Source of the DNA: Macrostomum hystrix
Taxonomy: Eukaryota > Platyhelminthes > Macrostomidae
Assembly: GCA_950097015.1 (NCBI GenBank)
Contig: CATNEN010000001.1
Location: 20,947,501 to 21,011,500 of the forward strand
Reading direction: 5' to 3'
Length of the DNA: 64,000 nucleotides
A program made the translations under genes and the position numbers. Below the pieces are notes generated by a model. That model saw only the letters and a list, made by a program, of their open reading frames with translations, made no database searches and was not told where the DNA came from. Positions 32,962 through 43,301 of the stretch are shown here, in pieces (the stretch's first letter is position 1; each line of letters opens with the position of its first letter).

Positions 32962-33099
32962 TATGGCAGCAACCAGCTATACGTTCCTAAGCTTTCGTTC
33001 TCAGCCTCTCACTTATGTTATAAGTTCTCTGCCTGAATAAACGCTATGCTACTCGAACATTAACGCCAAAGTGCTGACAGCTACGTTCAAACTACGACA
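32962..33099 (+). repeat. 3' LTR of gypsy-1, right part
   Basis: TATGGCAGCAACCAGC...CTACGACA, completing the 3' LTR (TA is duplicated by X2). It is followed by the GCAAG target duplication. Confidence 0.92.
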
Positions 33100-33104
33100 G
33101 CAAG

Positions 33105-34595
33105 GTCGCTAAAGATCTGGTATCTCCCAGGAACGTGAAAAACTTCAAAATGAATGCGATACTTGAGAGCAATTAGAATAGCTGTACGCGTCAGCGCCTG
33201 AATGACTGGGGGCTTGGCAGAGCCCTTGCGCAGCATCCCTGCAACAGACGAATTGTCGGTATAGAAAACAACGTGACAGTTGGCCAAACGCTCGCTGAAC
33301 AGGATGATAAAAACCAAAGGCATCGCGCACTCCAAATAGTTTATATGCAGGCCTTGCAACGCGCCAGAAAAATCAGCAGCCCAGTCAACGAACATCCAGT
33401 CATTCTCTGCTCCATCCGAGATCACTGCAGCGCCACCTGTCAGGCAGGCGTCTGTCTCGACGACCAACCACTTGGCGAACTGCGGCCGCAGCTCGATTCC
33501 GTGCATCCAATTGGTCGCTGATCTCCAGAAACGCAACTGCTCCTCCAGTGGGCCTTCGACGCGCATTTTGTGATGAGGCAAAGTCAAGCTGTTGGTCAAG
33601 TTAATGAAGCTACGAAGTAAAGATCTACCAGCGCGGGCGACCTTGCAATACCAACCAATTTTGCCACAAAGCTTCTGCAGTTGCCTCTTATTGAGTCGCT
33701 TGCTGGCAGCTGCGGCATCCAGCAGGCTCTGTAAAGACTCGAGCTTCTCCTGCGGGAGAGTTAGTCGGCCGGCAGCCGTGTCGATGTGGATGCCGAGAAA
33801 AACCATAGACTGACTGGGTGGAGACACTTTCTCCCAGTTGATAGAAAAACCCAGGCGACGCAGAAGACTCAGGAGGGTATTGTAGGCCTCCTGGCAGGCA
33901 TCGAGGGTGCTGGCGGCAACGGCGAAATCGTCGAGGTAGTTGCAGATGACGTGATAACCACGGCGAATCATCATGCGCTTGACCGCTTCGGAGAGTCGGT
34001 GAAACACATTGATGCTGGCAGCGAACCCGAAGCCAAGACAGGTGTCCACGAGGTACCGGGACTCGCTCTCACCGCTGAAAGTCCATCGTAGACCCGTGCT
34101 CTGGTAGGCGTTAGCGCTGACTGGACAGGAGCGGTAGGCCTTGGCGAGGTCAACTTTAGCCATAAACCAGCCTGGTTTCAGCTTCTTGGTGAAAGAACTA
34201 ACGGTTGAAAAGCGAAGCTTCTTATCTTGCTTGAAGTACTCGTTGATGCTCCGGCCGCGGGGCAGGCTGGCGTCATGGATCAGGCGAAGACCGTCAGATG
34301 ACTTGGCCACGGCACCCAGCGGGCTGATGATGCGCGGCCTGTCTTCGACTAGCATGTACCTGCTGTTTTTCAGCTCATCCAAGATCATCTTCTCGACTTG
34401 CTCGCGATTTTCAGGACAGGTAGCGGATCTGTGATTATCTTCGCTAGCAGTTTGAATACCAGTCAGATTAGTTATTTCAAAGCCATCACGGAGACCCTTC
34501 AAAATGAAGTCGGCATCGGGATCGGATTGCAGCTCTTCTTCCCAAACAGCCAGCTTGTTGTGAAGGCCGGAGCAGAGCAGAGCGGCTTCAGACAT
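33105..34595 (-). CDS. reverse transcriptase and RNase H of DIRS/Ngaro type (split by gypsy-1)
   Basis: Starts MSEAALLCSGLHNKLAVWEE. RT motifs: FMAKVDLAKAYRSCPVSANA with catalytic Asp, then LDTCLGFGFAASINVFHRLSEAV, then CNYLDDFAVAA (YLDD box), then MVFLGIHIDT. RNase H: VVETDACLTGGAAVIS, INYLECAMP (Glu), FYTDNSSVAGML (Asp) and FEVFHVPG. This RT type with GFG-[AS]-[AP] and a fused RNase H is characteristic of DIRS-like elements. At the GCAAG site the frame is cut by the LTR. The final codons continue at 4960-4840 without a stop, so the frame was probably intact until gypsy-1 inserted. Confidence 0.9.
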
Positions 34596-34614
34596 TGCTT
34601 GAGGAGTTAAAAGG

Positions 34615-35690
34615 CTAAAAACAGGGAGCTGGGCCAGCTCGTTGGCGGTCCCCGATGGCGAGGGCCGCCCGCTGGCCGCCCCAATTAGTTTTTTGCAGGA
34701 TCTTGGCTAGTGCCTGACTCGTGGGCACTGGCCGGGTGGTTGCCCTTGCAGATTCGGCAGATGTGCTGGAAATGGCAGGCCTTGTGGAAGCACTTGTTGG
34801 CATTGAAATTGTTGCAGACTGCCGGCTTGGTTGAGTCTGATGAGATTTTACCTTTTGGAAACGCGATTCGTTGGTGTTGTCTGGTGCTAGCAGGTGCCTG
34901 GCCAGCAGCTGGAATGACTCGTTCGCCCATGGAAAGCTACTGTGCTGGTTGATGCGGTAGCTCTCGTCAAAGCGCATGATCTTGGCGGTTCCGAAGCCAG
35001 ACTCCGCCAGTTCGCTGATCTGGATGTTGTACTTCAGGTATTGCCTCAGTTCTGACACGTCCGGCCGGCCATCGGCACCCACTGTAACAAGCTGTCCTCT
35101 GTTCAGCATGCAGTCCAACACCTTCGCATTTCCAATAATCCACTGAGCCAGATTGATATTATCAGCGCATACAGACTTGTTGCCTTTAAACACCAAATCA
35201 CCTGAGCGACTGTGCAAAACGGTGTTCTCAGACGATCCTTCTCTGCTGAGGAAATCTGACACCAGCAGCGGCTTGGACGTCTTCGACCAGGGCTCCTGCG
35301 CCTGCGCATAATCTCCTTAATCACCATGCGTTAGAATAGTGTGGAGGTTATGTCGCCACTCACCAGAGCTATCTCCAGCGGGCTGCGGGGCGGCCGGGAG
35401 GGATCTGAGCTCGGCGCGCAGTGCAGCTTCCTCACGCTTCAGCTGCAGCAGTCGGATGCGCTGCTCCGTCGCTCGGATCTCCGCCTCCATGGCCTCATTG
35501 TCAGGTCCAATCGCTGCAGGGGGCCCGGCCGCGTTGCCGTTGGTCTCGCCGGATGTCCGAAGCAGTTCGTCGATCTGCGCCTGAAGGCTGGCTGCGTTGC
35601 TGGAGGCGCCCTAGTCATTTTGCAGTGACAGAATGCGTTTGATTTTGCCGCTCTTATTGCCACGGGCGCGGTCTTGGGCACTGCAGCCAA
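34615..35690 (-). pseudogene. Gag-like protein of DIRS/Ngaro element
   Basis: The 5' portion (about 35350-35610) encodes a coiled coil (EAEIRATEQRIRLLQLKREE). After a frame change or a very short intron (GTGAGT near 35362) comes PLLVSDFLSREGSS...LAQWIIGNAKVLD...DESYRINQHSSFPW, the conserved core of Ngaro/DIRS gags. A further frame change near 34840 leads to CNNFNANKCFHKACHFQHIC and CRICKGNHPASAH, the CCCH-plus-zinc-ribbon end typical of the family. At least one frameshift is real in this reading. Its role in the family is to package RNA with RT. Confidence 0.8.
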
Positions 35691-35765
35691 GTGACTCCAA
35701 GTGTAGCTGATTGAACAGCTTTTTAAGTTCTGTCAGGATCAGGAGAGCCTTGGCAACGAGCATAA

Positions 35766-36764
35766 GAGATCCCTGAATTTTATTAACGCTAATTTAAATG
35801 GGTACAAACTAATTCACAGTTACTGTCAGGTCACTTCCGAGACTTTTAACATATGTAGGACAGTGTTTATGCACCATATGCACTGACCTACACACGGTCC
35901 TTCTCTTACTCTCTCCAATGTGCCGTTCAAACCTGAGCCCGAAAATAATGTACACTTTGGCCCTCCAATATTAAGTAATAACAGCTCACGCACTCTAAAC
36001 TTCAATACAATAAATATCGATGCTAAAGCCTCTGACTGGGTTTCATTCAGCTTGCAAATATCGCGGCCTTGACTTTACTACACTGTACATAAAATATATA
36101 AATTCACGTTAACGAATTCATATAGGCGATAATAATTATTTTATTTTTATAACAAGCATAGCATTGTTTATTTTCTTAACTATTAACTAATTGCACTCTG
36201 TATAGCTCTCCATTTTGGCCATTCTTGTTTTCTTGCTACAATCGCTGCATGCATATTACTTTTCGTTGCGATATAAAAGTTGCGTTTATCCACGTCTTAA
36301 GCTGTATAAAGTATATTCGACGAGTAAATAATCCGTCTCTCAGTAAAAAATCATTTTACTGCTTTCAAAACGTCTGAATTAAACTTTTTTCTATAGCAAA
36401 CTGCACAGATGCTTAGGCATCAAGAACAGCAAAGATCTGTCAGTTAACAGTGAGTTAGTCAATCAATCATGCTTTTATTTATCTCAGATGGCAGCACAAG
36501 CTCCAGTACATTCAGATCAAGAATCTTGCCTTTCCTTGACCTGCTTGATAGGGGTATGGTGGGTAAGAGAGTTGTCGGTTAGCTTGTTGATTTTAGATTA
36601 AATAGCACTATCTGAAATTAAACCTATCTTATTTGGGTCAGTTCTTCAGTATGTGCGACAATACAGCATATCTGAATGCTGCACATGGCTGTTCAGTCCA
36701 TGGACTGAGGGATGCCACACCCACCATCAGTTCCCCTTGCTAATACATGTATTAGTACCCATTT
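35766..36764. other. AT-rich DNA without recognised genes
   Basis: No frame or repeat is recognised. This may be the original genomic flank of the DIRS element. Confidence 0.5.
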
Positions 36765-37000
36765 TACAGCTGGGTTGTAGCCCGTCCGTTAGAGCGTCGG
36801 ACTCATGACTTGAAAGTCGGGGGTTCGATTCCTGACTCCTGTTACAATTTGTCTCTAATCAAGGCACTTGATGGTGGGCGTGGCCTCCCCCCGGTCCATA
36901 GACTGTATAGCCGCACACAGTCTTCAGATGCAACACGAAATAGCTGCAGCTGTGCTGTCGGCTGCACATCTGGCCCAATCGGACAGGTGTAGCCAATTAT
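36765..37000 (+). repeat. tRNA-derived SINE copy
   Basis: TAGCCCGTCCGTTAGAGCG resembles a tRNA A box and GGTTCGATTCC is a B box 35-40 bp later. Between them, GGACTCATGACTTGA is a decayed anticodon arm. The body continues to about 37000. The missing acceptor stem and broken arm argue against a working tRNA gene. Confidence 0.75.
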
Positions 37001-37019
37001 TGTATTATTGCTATTTTTA

Positions 37020-37135
37020 TAGCTGGGTGAGCTGAAGCAACTCAGTTGAGTGCCTTGCTAAAGGGCATAAATAGCACCAGTAGAGTTGGGAATCAAACCC
37101 CCAACCCTAAAGTTTAGAGTCTGATGCTTGAAGAA
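37020..37135 (-). repeat. SINE copy, inverted
   Basis: On the minus strand: GGACTC-type remnant, GGGGGTTTGATTCCCAACTC (decayed B box), then TTTAGCAAGGCACTCAACTG and CTTCAGCTCACCCAGCT. It is the same family as the copy at 41830-41940. Confidence 0.7.
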
Positions 37136-37319
37136 TTTGAGAACTGCAACTTGTGATAATACATATTTAATAACATACATAACATATAGCTAAATATTTT
37201 AGCTAGCAACATCAAAGTCAATAATTCGTATTAATTGCCACAGATAACAAGAGAATATGGTTCTTTAAGAAAAAAAATTTAAAGCTGAAATTGTTTCATT
37301 CTGCTTTCCAGCTTCTGCC

Positions 37320-38300
37320 ATGTCACCTGCTAAATCGCCTACTAAACGATCCCATGTGAATGTGACACATAGAAGCAGGAGTCATAGTGGTAGGCCTCAA
37401 AAACAGCCACAGCGATTCATGGACCGCGGAAGTTCTGATAGGCTAACCTTATTCACGTTTTTCATTTGACGAACGAAGACATATTGTTCATTTGAGCTAC
37501 GCAGCTGTCATTCATAGACGAAACACTGCGCACAAATCCAAGAAATATGAAATTTTTTGTCGACTACCCACTAAAGCTACACGATGGCCTTTTTGAAGCT
37601 GACCAGTTCACCGCGGAGATTGCAGAGGAAGATCAGAGGTGCTCCATGCTGCAGGGGCTTGAAGAGCCTGCGCCTTAGTCGAGCACGAACAGCCACACAA
37701 GTTAGTCGGCCAGGTGGTTGAAATTGGATCGCTACTTGTTCCATGGAGGCACTGACTCGCAAGATCGAGAAAATGATGTTAGAGCAGAGCGCTAAGCAGG
37801 ACCGTACAATGCGTGCAATCTAGTCCAAAGTGACAGCCATCCAACGTTTCATGTCGCCTGATAAACCAACGTGCAAGGATTTCGAATATTGCAACATTTG
37901 TTGCTAATTATGATTGCCAGATAAGCTGTCTGCGCTTTTCCATTTGAATCCAAACGTCTTTCTTCGGAAGTACGTGACTGGCAAGTACGGAAATTCGTAT
38001 CTGAGGGACCATGTGTTCGATGCCAACGCTGCTAAGACCAAGCGCATCGCTGCATCTGACAAGGTGAACTAAAGCAGCTACTAACTGGCTGCTATGACAT
38101 ACACCCGAGCAAGTTTTCTAGCACTTGGGCGCGCTAGGGATAGTCTGAATAGGGCTGGAAGGGAGAAACTAAACTTTCACATGTTGCAGCATATTGCACA
38201 GCAGTATGGAGATACAGGCCGAATTTACCACACTTCGATGTTCTGTTTTGAGAACAGCTTCTCACTGTTTAAACAGTTTATGCTGGCCAAATAATACGAA
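37320..38300 (+). pseudogene. decayed transposase-like relic
   Basis: Scattered short frames. The clearest (38094-38294) reads EKLNFHMLQHIAQQYGDTGR and HTSMFCFENSFSLFKQFM, resembling the late block of animal EnSpm-like transposases (helix ending HLLLH, then FPFE, then LK). Others, such as LFHLNPNVFLRKYVTGKYG near 37940, cannot be placed. Too degraded to define exons. Confidence 0.35.
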
Positions 38301-39287
38301 AACACACGAATCTGCCTATCCTACATGCTCACCTAACGACTGTCTCGCAATCATCCGCTAAAGTTCGAGCAGCCTTTTCGCATATTGAGTTGTCATCGTC
38401 GTCACACTCGACTCGTATTCTATCTGAAGACACAGCTATCTGACACGTCAAGGCGCTGCATTCTGAATCGTACGACCAGTTTCCAGCAGCAGCTGCGTTC
38501 TTCTTTCTGATGGCAAATTTGGCTTCGTTCAGGCGTTCCGCCATCCATCAACTGCTACAAAAAAATTGCCAGACTGGTGAAGAAAACAATATGCTATATG
38601 CTCATATGATGTGAGCTGCACATGTGCGACGTTCAATTATTATGTGATCGACTCTGGTTCTGCAGATTACAGAACTGTTGCCCTTAGTGATATTTCGTTC
38701 AGGTGCTCGTTAATGCCTGTCTCCTCATCTGCGGAGTCCAATCTCCTATTTCACGTATGCATGCCATTTGATTGAATTCGATGAATTCAGTTAAATAATC
38801 TTCCAGTCTTGCAGAAGCCACCTGCTCAAAGCGTGCCAATTTATCTACCTGCCCCAAATTTTTGCAGAAGGCACCCGCTCAACGCGTGTCAATTAGTATA
38901 CTTTTGTGCTGTGATTTGCTTCTTTTACTCATCCAAATAAACAAAAAATACAACAAAATAATTTTTTAACTTATTGTTGGCTATATTGCTATGTGCGCCT
39001 GGCTCCCTCTCACTAATTTGTTCGTGCCTCACATGTGTGTCTTATACTTTTTATTGTACGTGTCTACCTTGCTGATCGCGGATTGCTAATATCGATATAT
39101 ATACATCGTAGCTCAATACCATCGTCAAACCAACACTTACATTTACCGTTAATTTTTTGTATCTATTACTTACAGTTATGTACGTTTTTAGTGCCTTACT
39201 AGCAAGTTTTGCACCTTCGCGGAGCAGAAATATTTTTAATTCGTCTAGTATATACTTTTTAGCAGCAGTATTTTCAGCTTTTTTAAA
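38301..39287. other. AT-rich DNA without recognised genes
   Basis: Short imperfect duplication CAGAAGSCACCTGCTCAAAGCG/CAGAAGGCACCCGCTCAACGCG near 38812 and 38868. Nothing else is seen. Confidence 0.45.
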
Positions 39288-39595
39288 GTTGACAATGATC
39301 CCTCAGTTGACAATGATCCCGCATTTGAAAATGATCTCCCAGCCAGTTGACAATGATCTCCCAGTTGACAATGATCGCCCAGTTGACAATGATCCCCGAT
39401 TTCACAATGATCTCCCAGTTGACAACGATCGCCCAGTTGACAATGATCTCCCAGTTAATGATGATCATCCAGTTGACAACGATCCCCCAGATGACAATGA
39501 TCCCCCAGTTGACAATGATCCCCCAGTTAATCACCCAGTTGACAATGATCCCCCATTTGACAATGATGTCCCAGTTGACAATGATCGCCTGGGGA
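39288..39595. repeat. 18-bp minisatellite
   Basis: About 17 units of CAGTTGACAATGATCYCC, with substitutions and a few shortened units. Three frames stay open across it (PVDND or QLTMI repeats, and a minus-strand IIVNW repeat), because 18 is a multiple of three and the unit lacks stops. No reason to call it coding. Confidence 0.9.
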
Positions 39596-39699
39596 TCAGA
39601 TAACAATAGATTATAGATAATCTATTAGATAGATTTAGTATATAAGATCGTTGAATTGAATTCTGCTATGCACATTTTACAAATTCAACTCAAACACAA

Positions 39700-40697
39700 A
39701 CACACACACACACACGGGTGAGAAAAGCTGTAATGTAATCGATTTACAAATTCGAACTGACTGTCTCGCCAGTAGGTTGACACAGCTATGTACATTTGAC
39801 ACAGTGAAATTCTTATCAATGTACTCACTTTTAACAAAACTAGCCCTGATGCAATCATTAAAGTTGTGTGACGTTGTCACTTTCTGCAAGAGCCCCTATG
39901 AAGTTTAAATTTTTGTGGTACTAAATTGGGCCGTTTAACAAATGTAATTACGCTGTCACCAACTTTGCAATTCCGTGCATTTCTTAGATTGTTACTGTAA
40001 GTAAACGCCAACGCACATCGCGCTATCCCTAAACTTATCTCGCAGTTGCATTAGTGTCAATCCCCAGCCAATGAGCGTGCGAGCTCTGGCTGGCGAGAAT
40101 TATCGATCGCCCTGTTTTTCAGACTGTCTAGCTTATTTAACTAGGGCCCCTGAGCCCACACGCGCTCCACTGTCCTTTTCCGCTCGCGTCACTGCATTTG
40201 TCCCGGCCACTGTTACTTTCACCTGTCGTGTTCCCTACCACTTACACTGCCGCTACCTTTTCACTGTCACTATTTGTGCTGCCTTAATGCGGCCGCTACT
40301 GGATACTTCTTTGCCTACTCTCGGCATCATAACTGTTTGTTCTCACCGAGCTCCTGCACCTGACTTTAATTACCTATATTGCTTGTCAAATGTTTGTCAA
40401 ATAAATAAAGAAATTAATAGTGCTACCGCTACACCGAGTTACGTTACACGATACGCTGGACTATAACTGGAAATCCTAAATCACCGACTTACTTGATTTG
40501 TCTTCTATATCGTCACAGTTGGCATTGGAATGCACGTTGACAAAACTGGCTCTGATTGAATGCATTAAAAATCCTATTTAAAAGAGTTTTTTGAATATTC
40601 AATCCCCTTAGCAATAAAGTTAAGCATAATAAAAATACCTGCATAATTGCACCCGTATATGCACGTTAGGCGGTATAGATCACGGCGAAAACCGCCT
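39700..40697. other. no recognised gene
   Basis: A 131-codon frame at 40071-40466 lacks any motif. A (CA)n run is at 39695-39715. Confidence 0.4.
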
Positions 40698-40753
40698 AAA
40701 AGGCGGTCCATATCATGCTATATGATATCGTAGCATGATATAGACCGCCTTTT
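40698..40753. repeat. 23-bp inverted repeat (hairpin)
   Basis: Arms 40698-40720 and 40731-40753 are complementary with one mismatch, around a 10-base spacer TATGATATCG. A third partial GGCGGT copy lies 25 bp upstream in inverted form. The function is unknown; it may be the remnant end of a foldback element. Confidence 0.85.
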
Positions 40754-40759
40754 TAACCG

Positions 40760-41829
40760 CATGAAGGCCTTTTACGGCACAAATTTGAACAGCCGTTTCT
40801 GCTTATTTTTTAGTTTACTAATTCAAAATATCGATTTTACTACTTTTTAGTAACAACAATTTTAGTGTCACTAGAAAAATATTTCAATGGCTTAGTAAAA
40901 GTGCTAACAGGTTATATAAATTTATGTAAGCCTAGGGCCTTGCTGTTTATTATTATTAATTTCGAAATCATTGAAATATTAGAAAGTCGCGTCATTATTG
41001 TATATTACATATTAGTCCATTAGAACTCGAGAACAATAAGACTAAAGTTTAAAAGCATGGCAGGAATAGGATGGCGCTGTTTGTAGCTAGGCCTATGCCC
41101 TAGTTTAAGATAGAAATAATCTAGTAAAGCTTAAAACCTATGCTAGCTGTATATTGAGCAGGCATAATAATTAGATAACGAGAGCGAGAGAAACTGGGCG
41201 GAGTAAACAAGAAAAGTGCGGAGAATGAAGGAGTGTATGCTTAATTATTTTTAAGTTCAAACTCTGATCAATTTAATCACCAAGCTCAACTACGCCACAG
41301 TAATGGTTGCCAAAATGTTGGGGGACGTTCCTGCAATGGTTCCCATTGTCGTGTAATACGATACTGGGTGCAAACTGGCTGGTCGGTTCAACGACACTCG
41401 GTTTTCATTCGCGATACCGGCGTTTCATACCTACGGGCACGTTCTGCGCTGTCAACTGACGTATGGAATTCGTTCGGTGCGAATTTCTAAATTACCTTGT
41501 TGACAGCATGAATTTTGACTGCATTACAAATATAAGTATGGAAGTTATATCCGCTGATTAATTATTTGCATTAATATATTTCTCCATAGAATATTGAATT
41601 GATATCTTATTGGGCCTTATTGTTCTCGTAACAAATATAGTTGCTAAAATTTCACGTGAAAAATGCGGCAAGCAATTTACGCTACACATTTTTTTTTTCA
41701 GCGACCTGGCTGAGTCACCGCTGAACAGTCGAAAAGAAGGCCGTGCAACAATTCGAAGCTGGCTTTGCTGCATTTCAAGCGCATCACAATGTGCACAGTG
41801 AGTCCTGACTCATTCCCCATTTTGACAGC
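40760..41829. other. AT-rich DNA without recognised genes
   Basis: No frame or repeat recognised by eye. Confidence 0.4.
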
Positions 41830-41940
41830 TGGGTGAACTGAAGCAAAGCAGAGTTACGTGTCTTGCTAAAGGATACAAATTGTAACCACCGACCTTCAAG
41901 TTTTGAGTCCGACGCTCTAACCACCAGGCTACAACCCCAT
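41830..41940 (-). repeat. SINE copy, inverted
   Basis: Minus strand: GGTTGTAGCCTGGTGGTTAG (A-box-like), GGACTCAAAACTTGAAGGTC, then TTTAGCAAGACACGTAACTC and CTTCAGTTCACCCAGCTG. Same family as 37020-37135. Confidence 0.75.
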
Positions 41941-41990
41941 CATTAAATATTAATAATATATTACATTAAATATCCGCTGTATCTCTATTA

Positions 41991-42646
41991 ATGACTCTTG
42001 AAGAATTCCTTCAAGAGACAGCCGATTGGAGGCAAGAGCTGATCAATGTGCTATCAGCGCGTGAGTCATCCTCGCCCAAGTCTGAGACTATCCGAAAACT
42101 ATTTGGCATTGCCTGCGAGCGGCAGTATCTACTCGAACATGCGGCAACAGAGCGTGGTCAGCGTATGAGCAGGCTACTTCGAGTGGCGACAGACAAGCTG
42201 CTCCGCAAGACAAATATAGTCTGTTCAATGTTTAACAACAAAAATCCAAGGGACCTACTTGATTGGAATGACTTAATTTCGACAGACGCCTCTGGCTTCG
42301 TGCAGCTTATAAATGGAGGCACTGTCGGTGTCGAGGTCCCAACTCACAAGGTGCAAGCCGTAAAAGTTCGCGATCTGTACCTTCGATGCTCGGAAGAATC
42401 GCGCCTGGTGACTTTAGAGGCAGTGTTTATAACTTTCTTTCTGCTGCCGTTCTAACCGTGACCTCAGAGTTGCAAGCCGCTCGAGATAGCAACAGCCCAC
42501 TCACTGCGGTATTATCTCTTCGGCTAAGTGGTATATTGCGCTTACGCCATGCTCATGAAGCCGCTTTCCCGTTTGGAGCAATGGCAGAGACACAACCGGA
42601 TTCTGAGTCGTCCGATTCTCATGACAGTGAATCGGACAATTCGTAA
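41991..42646 (+). pseudogene. hypothetical protein, one frame change
   Basis: Frame 41991-42455 (MTLEEFLQETADWRQELINV...) continues in another frame from about 42425 (VYNFLSAAVLTVTSELQAAR...) to 42646. It ends in an acidic Ser/Asp tail (SESSDSHDSESDNS). Together it is about 215 codons, mostly helical. No family is recognised. Overlapping frames and good length suggest it was once coding, either a host gene exon or an unidentified element. Confidence 0.4.
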
Positions 42647-42659
42647 TCTGACAGTGAGG

Positions 42660-43301
42660 ATGACGCCGAGTTTTCTTAACGATTCCATCATAATGGAGTC
42701 ATCTTCAGTAACAATTTTCTGCTGTCAAAATTTCTCCTGAGAAGCAGCTTGCTGTTTTGTTTATTGTTAATACTATTGAAACAAAACTTTTCAGCCACGA
42801 ATTTCTGCATTAATTTTTTTCCCAAGCTATGCACGACCCAACCTCTATAATCTCCGGAAAGCCGTCAGCACATCCCGCCACAAAGACATCTGTCTCTCGG
42901 CCAATGAGAGAGCGCCGTTTTCCTATCCCATCTCCCCATACTCCCCATCTGCTTCCCTATACGCCTTCAGACCCGTCTCCACAGTATATCGCGTTTTATC
43001 ATCATAATTTGAGCTGTGGAATGTTTCATTTTTCTTCTGGCTCTTCCTTAACATCCCTTCCCCAGCTTCCTCCAACCCTCATCGATTTTACGTGAGAATT
43101 CCGCGCATAGGTTTCTGGCACAGTGCCCAGTTAATAAATAAAGCCGAATGATTTGATGTACGGCTTTTTCCTATTTCTAAAGCACTTTGCTAATTGCTCA
43201 TCCTGCATTAATCACTACTGAGACAATTACTATTGTTAAACCAGACGATCACTCAGTCTGACCTTTCACTCAGGTCCAATCGAGTTATTATGTGCAAGCT
43301 G
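42660..43301. other. no recognised gene
   Basis: An 88-codon frame (42829-43095) is Pro/Ser-rich without motifs. AATAAA occurs near 43133 downstream. Confidence 0.35.

Larger units (their letters stand above)
4966..33099 (+). mobile_element. Gypsy-type LTR retrotransposon (gypsy-1), holding transposons X1 and X2
   Basis: The element starts TGTGGTAGTGG and ends CTACGACA, and GCAAG flanks both sides (4961-4965 and 33100-33104). Without X1 and X2 it is about 4.35 kb: LTR, gag, pol, LTR. The two LTRs (204 and 205 bp) differ by eye at one substitution (GTTCTAAG/GTTATAAG) and one extra T. This implies a young insertion relative to typical neutral decay. Two DNA transposons later entered it, one in the integrase region and one in the 3' LTR. 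No env-like frame is seen. Confidence 0.92.
33100..35765 (-). mobile_element. DIRS/Ngaro-type element, 5' part (gag, RT, RNase H)
   Basis: Right half of the element whose recombinase end is at 3276-4965. It contains the gag region and the RT/RNase H frame, both on the minus strand. The outer 5' boundary is not clear; no copy of the 85-bp terminal repeat was found near 35.7 kb. Confidence 0.85.

Noticed and set aside
4966-33099. Endogenous retrovirus with env
   Set aside because: No envelope-like frame between pol and the 3' LTR; gag-pol only.
36773-36845. Functional tRNA-Met gene
   Set aside because: Anticodon stem is broken and no acceptor stem pairs; a tRNA-derived SINE body follows.
39157-39606. 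PVDND-repeat protein of 148 aa or antisense IIVNW protein
   Set aside because: Both strands are open because of an 18-bp stop-free repeat. Unit-length variation and no conserved flanks.
40071-40466. 131-codon plus-strand frame
   Set aside because: No motif, no splice or promoter context, and composition like the surrounding DNA.
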